Of a DNA stretch of 18,479 nt, positions 14,871 to 18,479 are shown in pieces. The DNA is taken from assembly GCA_018384055.1 (NCBI GenBank), contig JAHAZL010000104.1, positions 1-18,479 of the forward strand, read 5' to 3'. The stretch comes from Treponema sp. Its GTDB lineage: Bacteria > Spirochaetota > Spirochaetia > Treponematales > Treponemataceae. The notes beneath the pieces are model-generated. The model ran no database searches, had not been told where the DNA came from, and was given only the letters and a program-made list of their open reading frames with translations. The position numbers and the translations under genes are program-made. The first letter of the stretch is position 1. Each line of letters begins with the position of its first letter.

Positions 14871-15830
14871 TTATTTTCCCTCCCCATTTCTTTCATTAAG
14901 AAGTCTCTGAATGAGAGCAGCCTTTGCTTTCAAGGAAAGCATTTCTTCATTAGCCTGAACAGCGGTCGGCACCATTGACTCTACGGCTCCATAGTTTTCT
15001 TCCTGAACAGAAACAGTTGTTTCAGCAACTGATGGAACTTCTTTTTCTACCGCAGGAACAACTGGAACAGTCATGACAGATGCACTGCTTTCAAGTTCAA
15101 GAATGCGTGCATTAGCCGCACGAAGCTGCCTCCTCAACTCAGTCATGTCATCAGTCTGCATCATTCTGAGCTGCTTTTCATAGTTTTCACGGGAATTAAG
15201 GTACTCTTCCCCTGTCATTTTAAGGAGATACAGAAGTTTCTGTTCCCTGTCATGCTGGGTAATAAGGTAGAGCTTGAATTCAGCATCTTCCCTTTTGGAA
15301 CTCTGTGGGAATTCTGCAACGATTCTTTCATACAGGGATCTTGCAGTCTCAAAGTCGTAGTCATCATAGAAGCATTCTGCAATCCAGAACAGTGCAGACG
15401 AATACATGTCGCTGTCCGGATATTCATTGCAGAAACTGCTCAAGGCCATTACGGCATTGTCATTGAGACCAACGCTGTGGTAAGCGCGGCCCCTCTGATA
15501 TTCAACAAAAGAAAGCAGGTTGCTTTCCGAATAGTTGTCTATAAAATAATCACAGTCGCTGATGGCTGCATCATAATTTTCTGAATACACTTCACTCATG
15601 ATGATCATGTACCAGTTAGAATCAGTAGCATATTCAGCGTTGTTTACGCTCTGTCTCAAATATACGCAGGCATCTGCCCACTCGCCTTTTTTATATGAAA
15701 CAAGTCCCTGAACATAGGCATCAGTTTCCAAAGTTGAAACACTGAATGCAGAAGAAACTGCAAAAAAAGGCAGGCAAAGCAGTGCAAGCTTACGAATGAT
15801 ATTTCGAATAAGAGAGCGGTTTATTTCCAT
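14871..15830 (-). CDS. exported TPR/coiled-coil protein (YbgF/BamD-like architecture)
   Basis: A 319-residue product with a signal peptide: basic start MEINRSLIRNIIRK, hydrophobic core LALLCLPFFAVSSAFSV, cleaved near residue 29-31. Residues 35-200 are tetratricopeptide repeats: AYVQGLVSYKKGEWADACVY, VEYQRGRAYHSVGLNDNAVM and LFWIAECFYDDYDFETARSL, the last with ERIVAEFPQSSKREDAEFKL typical of the periplasmic YbgF/BamD type, whose units are separated by Y-P-S linkers. A helical stretch (RENYEKQLRMMQTDDMTELR and following to about 255) is coiled coil, then a Val/Pro-rich linker and a final short helix. The ATG overlaps the last 10 bases of rpe, so translation is coupled to it. A periplasmic scaffold for envelope assembly or motility is plausible but not shown. 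Confidence 0.75.
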   Translation of the reverse strand: MEINRSLIRNIIRKLALLCLPFFAVSSAFSVSTLETDAYVQGLVSYKKGEWADACVYLRQSVNNAEYATDSNWYMIIMSEVYSENYDAAISDCDYFIDNYSESNLLSFVEYQRGRAYHSVGLNDNAVMALSSFCNEYPDSDMYSSALFWIAECFYDDYDFETARSLYERIVAEFPQSSKREDAEFKLYLITQHDREQKLLYLLKMTGEEYLNSRENYEKQLRMMQTDDMTELRRQLRAANARILELESSASVMTVPVVPAVEKEVPSVAETTVSVQEENYGAVESMVPTAVQANEEMLSLKAKAALIQRLLNERNGEGK

Positions 15831-16453
15831 TCCAAATTCCCCCTGAAAAATGACGAGCCGGAAACTACAATGTCAGTTCCTGCATCGACAACATCTTTCA
15901 GGGTATCCTGGTTAACGCCGCCGTCTACAGAAATGAGGAAATTATAGTCCATCTCTTTCTGTATATCGGCAAGTTCCTTAACTTTTTTAAGTGTATATGG
16001 AATAAGTTTTTGTCCGCCCCAGCCAGGGTTAACTGTCATTACAAGCACAAGGTCTACAAAAGGAAGGAGTTCCTTGATTGCAGAAACAGGAGTTGCAGGA
16101 CAGATTGCAATGCCAGCCTTCTTTCCTTTTTCATGGATGAGCTGAATGCAGCGGTCTGCATGGGCTGTTGCTTCAATATGGAAAGTAACAAGATCTGCAC
16201 CAGCTTCAATGTATGATTCAATTGAAGTTTCTGGCTTTTCTACCATTAAATGCACATCAAATGGAAGATTGCTGTATTTGCGGATTGAAGAGATTACAGG
16301 CTGACCGTAAGTTACCTGTGGTACAAAGTGCCCGTCCATTACATCAACATGGACATAGGTACTTCCCTTTTCTTCTACTAACTTGAGTGCACCTTTGAGA
16401 TCTCCAAAGTCTGCAGACAAAAGTGACGGTGAAAGATACTTCTGGTTTTTCAT
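15821..16453 (-). CDS. rpe: ribulose-phosphate 3-epimerase
   Basis: Rpe interconverts ribulose-5-phosphate and xylulose-5-phosphate in the pentose phosphate pathway. The frame is open from 16492, but the ATG at 16453 has GGGAG 5 bases upstream and gives the standard N-terminus MKNQKYLSPSLLSADFGDLK; 210 residues, normal for the family. Metal and active-site motifs, numbered from this ATG: Ser10 in SPSLLSADF, YVHVDVMDGHFVP (33-45) with the His-Asp pair, DVHLMVEKPE (66-75), VNPGWGGQ, and SVDGGVNQ with the catalytic Asp, followed by DAGTDIVVSGSSFFR. It lies 51 bases after the pfkB-like gene and overlaps the next gene by 10 bases. Confidence 0.96.
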   Translation of the reverse strand: MKNQKYLSPSLLSADFGDLKGALKLVEEKGSTYVHVDVMDGHFVPQVTYGQPVISSIRKYSNLPFDVHLMVEKPETSIESYIEAGADLVTFHIEATAHADRCIQLIHEKGKKAGIAICPATPVSAIKELLPFVDLVLVMTVNPGWGGQKLIPYTLKKVKELADIQKEMDYNFLISVDGGVNQDTLKDVVDAGTDIVVSGSSFFRGNLEWK

Positions 16454-16504
16454 GATGGCTCCCATTCTATTTGAATTTGATTTTTCTTGCAATTAAGGTG
16501 GATT

Positions 16505-17410
16505 TTAGGAAAGATTCTTGAAAATTCCCATGGCAGATTCAAAGGTTGCAAGGCCTTCAGAAAAGGCACTGGCACTGCCGCAGGAAATTCCCATTTTTAG
16601 GGCATGTTCATATTCATGCTTTTCATTCCAGCCTGCAATGAAACCTGCTACCATGGAATCTCCAGCCCCTACGGAATTAACAACTGTTCCCTTAGGAGCG
16701 GCACATTTATATGCAGAACCATCTTCAGCAAGAAGAACAGCACCATCGCCTGCAAGGGACACAAGAACATTGCGGGCACCTTTTTCCGCAAGTTTTTTTG
16801 CATATTCCAGAGCCTGATCCTGAGTTTCAATTTTTACGCCGAAGATTTCACCAAGCTCGTGGTTGTTAGGCTTTATGAGGAAAGGTTTGTACTGAAGTGT
16901 TTCCAGAAGAAGATTTCCCGTTGCATCCACAACAAAATCAATTTTCTTGTCTGAAAGAAATTTCATGATGCGGGTATAGAAATCGAAACCAAGGCAGGAA
17001 GGTATGCTTCCCGCCAGAACAAGGGTGTCCCCATGGCAAAGGGAATTCAACTTCATGAAAAGGAATTCCACATGGGCAGCATCAATGACGGGACCGTTTG
17101 CATTTATTTCAGTTTCAGTCTGACTCTTGATTTTTACGTTTATTCTGGAATCTCCCTGGGAAAGGTAAACGAAATCCGTATCCACCCCTTTTTTAGAAAG
17201 CATGGATTCGATTTTTACTCCAGTCCATCCGCCTGTAAAACCTAGGGCAGTAGAATTAATTCCGAGGTTCTTCAATACCACAGAAACATTTATTCCTTTT
17301 CCGCCGGCAGTTATGCTTTCCTTCTGGCTGCGGTTGACCATGCCTTCACTAAAATTTTCCAGCTGAATATTGTAGTCCAATGACGGGTTAACTGTAAGTG
17401 TCCAGATCAT
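16505..17410 (-). CDS. fruK: PfkB-family sugar-phosphate kinase, 1-phosphofructokinase type
   Basis: A ribokinase-fold cytoplasmic kinase of 301 residues that phosphorylates a sugar phosphate, most likely fructose-1-phosphate to fructose-1,6-bisphosphate. The frame extends upstream to 17440, but the ATG at 17410 has GGGAG six bases before it and gives the family's N-terminus MIWTLTVNPSLDYNIQL. Motifs: the PfkB signature AGGKGINVSVVLKNLG (about 35-50), TLVLAGSIP (about 128-136), the lid and phosphate-binding GFTGG, and the C-terminal NSVGAGDSMVAGF (about 249-261) with the catalytic Asp in GAGDS. Tagatose-6-phosphate kinase (LacC) shares all of these and cannot be ruled out. No fruA-type PTS gene or regulator is adjacent. 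It is the first gene of the operon with rpe and three envelope genes. Confidence 0.85.
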   Translation of the reverse strand: MIWTLTVNPSLDYNIQLENFSEGMVNRSQKESITAGGKGINVSVVLKNLGINSTALGFTGGWTGVKIESMLSKKGVDTDFVYLSQGDSRINVKIKSQTETEINANGPVIDAAHVEFLFMKLNSLCHGDTLVLAGSIPSCLGFDFYTRIMKFLSDKKIDFVVDATGNLLLETLQYKPFLIKPNNHELGEIFGVKIETQDQALEYAKKLAEKGARNVLVSLAGDGAVLLAEDGSAYKCAAPKGTVVNSVGAGDSMVAGFIAGWNEKHEYEHALKMGISCGSASAFSEGLATFESAMGIFKNLS

Positions 17411-17438
17411 TTTTTCTCCCTGATAAATAACGGACAGC

Positions 17439-17444
17439 ATTTTA
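17439..17444 (-). promoter_or_regulatory. possible -10 box of the pfkB-led operon
   Basis: TAAAAT on the minus strand (17444-17439), 28 bases before the ATG at 17410. The -35 at 17 bases upstream is only a weak TTTCTT, so this is a tentative call. Confidence 0.35.
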
Positions 17445-17488
17445 CGAAAAATCCGGTAAAAAAGAAATACATGAAGAATGAGTGGTGC

Positions 17489-17564
17489 AATGAAAACAAG
17501 GGGTCTGTCCCCGCTGACACTGACACTGCTTTAAATGAAAACAAGGGGTCTGTCCCCGTTGACA
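17489..17564. repeat. two 31-bp direct repeats with period 45 bp
   Basis: AATGAAAACAAGGGGTCTGT plus the following CCCCGCTGACA (17489-17519) returns at 17534-17564 with one difference (GCT to GTT). The core GGGGTCTGTCCCC can form a GGGG/CCCC stem. The two copies sit just upstream of the pfkB-led operon promoter. A short frame read through them is not a real gene: it repeats the peptide GTDPLFS merely because the DNA repeats. Confidence 0.75.
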
Positions 17565-17614
17565 TTAAACAGGATTTTTTTACATATTTTTTTCTCAATT
17601 CACATTATTCACCC

Positions 17615-17643
17615 TTGACTAAACCCCATAAAACTTATAAACT
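17615..17643 (+). promoter_or_regulatory. promoter of tRNA-Lys
   Basis: -35 TTGACT (17615-17620), a 17-base spacer and -10 TAAACT (17638-17643), about 27 bases upstream of the mature tRNA start. The spacing is ideal. Confidence 0.6.
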
Positions 17644-17669
17644 CTTACCTACATTAGCAATAATGTGAT

Positions 17670-17742
17670 GGGCTATTAGCTCAGGTGGTAGAGCACCGCC
17701 CTTTTAAGGCGGCTGTCTGCAGTTCGAGTCTGCAATAGCTCA
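17670..17742 (+). tRNA. tRNA-Lys, anticodon UUU
   Basis: A 73-base cloverleaf: acceptor stem GGGCTAT/ATAGCTC (one G-T pair), D arm GCTC/GAGC, anticodon stem CCGCC/GGCGG with loop CTTTTAA (anticodon TTT for lysine), variable loop CTGTC, and T arm TGCAG/CTGCA with loop TTCGAGT. The 3' CCA is not encoded. A promoter lies upstream and a strong terminator follows, so it is transcribed alone. tRNA genes are common integration sites, and an integrase-like gene starts about 220 bases downstream. Confidence 0.95.
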
Positions 17743-17745
17743 CAT

Positions 17746-17778
17746 AAGGCACAAGAATCATTCTTGTGCCTTTTTTTT
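17746..17778 (+). terminator. intrinsic terminator of tRNA-Lys
   Basis: AAGGCACAAGAA (17746-17757) and TTCTTGTGCCTT (17761-17772) make a perfect 12-bp stem around a 3-base loop, ending in a run of eight T that finishes at 17778. Confidence 0.9.
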
Positions 17779-17811
17779 GCTCCAAGCCCTATTTTAGGGG
17801 CTTTGCGGAGC
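17779..17811. other. second inverted repeat after the tRNA terminator
   Basis: GCTCC (17779-17783) and GGAGC (17807-17811) bracket an inner stem AAGCCCTA/TAGGGGCTT (one bulge). There is no T run after it. It lies exactly between the tRNA terminator and the integrase promoter region; it may be a recombination-related site or a leftover terminator. Confidence 0.35.
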
Positions 17812-17836
17812 TTATAATCTTTGCTTCCCCCTTTAT

Positions 17837-17865
17837 TTGAGACGGGTGCATAGAAAATCTAACAT
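17837..17865 (+). promoter_or_regulatory. promoter of the integrase-like gene
   Basis: -35 TTGAGA (17837-17842), a 17-base spacer and -10 TAACAT (17860-17865). Transcription would begin near 17872, just before the four 12-bp repeats and 88 bases before the ATG. Confidence 0.5.
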
Positions 17866-17879
17866 AAATTTCATTGAAA

Positions 17880-17927
17880 CATGCCATGGACCATGCCAAA
17901 AAGCGTGCCAAATACCATGCCATAGAA
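17880..17927 (+). repeat. four tandem 12-bp repeats (CATGCCA plus five variable bases)
   Basis: CATGCCA occurs at 17880, 17892 and 17916, and CGTGCCA at 17904, so the spacing is exactly 12 bases each time. The last five bases of each unit differ. The array lies between the predicted transcription start and the integrase ribosome site. Regular arrays of this kind are usually protein-binding sites (operator or integrase arm sites). Confidence 0.75.
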
Positions 17928-17959
17928 TCATGAGATTCCTGACCTTTCAGGAGGTTTTC

Positions 17960-18479
17960 ATGCAGCTGTTTTATCTTTCAAAGAACCAAGATGGGTATTT
18001 CAAGGTACGCTTTGTAGACCAAACTACAGGAAAGCTCTTGTCTGCAAAAAGTACACATACGAAAGACAAGTTTGAAGCCACAAGAATAGCAATGAGATGG
18101 CTTGAGACAGGTATTCCAGAAAGCCATGTTAATTCCAGACAGTCCATTTCTGTTAATTCATCCTCCTCCGGTCTTGATCTTACTAATCTTGTAAAACGCC
18201 TGACCAATTCCGAAATAGACACTCTACTCACCCTTATAGCACAACGCCGAGGGCAGACAGTCCAGCCGCAGGCTGTTCTGTCTGCTCCGAAGGTTTCCGG
18301 GAATATCGTCATTGCTCCAGAAAAGGCTCCTGATGAGGCAGTACCTGAAAAGGTTCTGCCGAAGAAGATTGTCCTAAAGAACAGGCGAAACAGGCCAAAG
18401 GTGCGTGTTGTCGTGAAGACGGAGAATGTTGAGAAGATAAACAAGGAGTCCGGCAGAACACCATTGATAAACTACATGC
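17960..18479 (+). CDS. site-specific integrase-like protein, N-terminal part (partial, runs off the window)
   Basis: The frame is open from the ATG at 17960 to the window end, 173 codons with no stop. A perfect AGGAGG ribosome site lies before it. The start MQLFYLSKNQDGYFKVRFVD, then TTGKLLSAKSTHTKDKFEAT, RIAMRWLETGIPES, has the strand-strand-strand-helix pattern of the arm-site DNA-binding domain of phage-type tyrosine integrases in treponemes. A Ser-rich hinge (SRQSISVNSSSS) is followed by LTNLVKRLTNSEIDTLLTLI and then a basic stretch (KKIVLKNRRNRPKVRVVV) and KINKESGRTPLINYM. The core-binding and catalytic domains would be beyond the window, so the family call rests on this N-terminal resemblance only. 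It stands next to tRNA-Lys, a typical site for integrated elements, and probably belongs to one. Confidence 0.65.
   Translation, partial: MQLFYLSKNQDGYFKVRFVDQTTGKLLSAKSTHTKDKFEATRIAMRWLETGIPESHVNSRQSISVNSSSSGLDLTNLVKRLTNSEIDTLLTLIAQRRGQTVQPQAVLSAPKVSGNIVIAPEKAPDEAVPEKVLPKKIVLKNRRNRPKVRVVVKTENVEKINKESGRTPLINYM

Noticed and set aside
17407..17598. Minus-strand 63-codon frame with repeated GTDPLFS peptide
   Set aside because: The peptide repeat is produced by the two DNA repeats; there is no ribosome site, and the frame overlaps the pfkB start and promoter.
17880..17927. CRISPR array
   Set aside because: The units are 12 bases in direct tandem with no 25-40 base spacers and no cas genes nearby.
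17871..17933. Tiny frame through the 12-bp repeats giving HAxx repeats
   Set aside because: It is only about 20 codons with a TTG start and no ribosome site; the peptide periodicity follows from 12-base DNA repeats.
17971..18444. 157-codon minus-strand frame opposite the window's right end
   Set aside because: It is a shadow of the integrase-like gene on +, which has a perfect AGGAGG site and a recognisable N-terminus; the minus frame is low-complexity Phe/Thr/Ser/Arg.

Overview
This window looks like chromosomal DNA of a spirochaete, most likely a host-associated or free-living Treponema. The reasons are a BpuR-like PUR-domain (DUF3276) protein, a class-II (non-HIT-triad) galactose-1-phosphate uridylyltransferase, ammonia-dependent asparagine synthetase AsnA, several secreted or TPR-rich envelope proteins of spirochaetal style, and a remnant of a sugar-binding-sensor/GGDEF protein of a type common in treponemes. 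The genus is inferred from gene content, not from a marker gene. Most of the window is ordinary core genome; the accessory signals are at the right end and in the gaps.

Layout. (1) 1-1070: a BASS-family transporter gene on + with its own -10 box, closed by a bidirectional hairpin terminator. (2) 1072-4884, minus strand: galT, then asnA with a good sigma70-type promoter, then a radical-SAM-like barrel protein that appears to have lost its iron-sulfur motif. (3) 4952-5855, minus strand: a decayed gene for a LacI-type periplasmic-binding-protein sensor fused to GGDEF, with a nonsense codon, frame changes and internal deletions. (4) 5903-8246, plus strand: an aroB-like dehydroquinate synthase and a NifS-type cysteine desulfurase 13 bases apart, then the PUR-domain gene at 8378-8809 with its own promoter. 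(5) 8827-8973: a roughly 147-bp imperfect inverted repeat (MITE/REP-like) filling the gap between two convergent genes. (6) 8972-12277, minus strand: a PRTase, secreted beta-helix protein and RNase HII gene cluster. (7) 12400-17410, minus strand: a five-gene unit made of a PfkB-type sugar-phosphate kinase, ribulose-phosphate 3-epimerase, an exported TPR/coiled-coil protein, an exported unknown protein and a TPR membrane protein. It ends in a strong terminator. (8) 17489-18479: two 45-bp-spaced direct repeats, tRNA-Lys(UUU) with promoter and terminator, then a promoter, four tandem 12-bp repeats and the 5' part of a tyrosine-integrase-like gene that runs off the window. This is the likely edge of an integrated element.

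How the genes fit together. The kinase and epimerase genes are tightly coupled to three envelope genes (gaps of 51 and 2 bases, an abutting stop and start, and a 10-base overlap), so they are probably one transcript. Their shared role is not evident from sequence. The most useful observations are the broken radical-SAM motif upstream of 2055, the sensor-GGDEF pseudogene, the MITE-like repeat, and the tRNA-Lys/12-bp-repeat/integrase junction. I see no CRISPR array, rRNA or complete insertion sequence. I did not find a convincing entirely new system; the strongest candidates for something new are the uncharacterised three-gene envelope module and the repeat array in front of the integrase.
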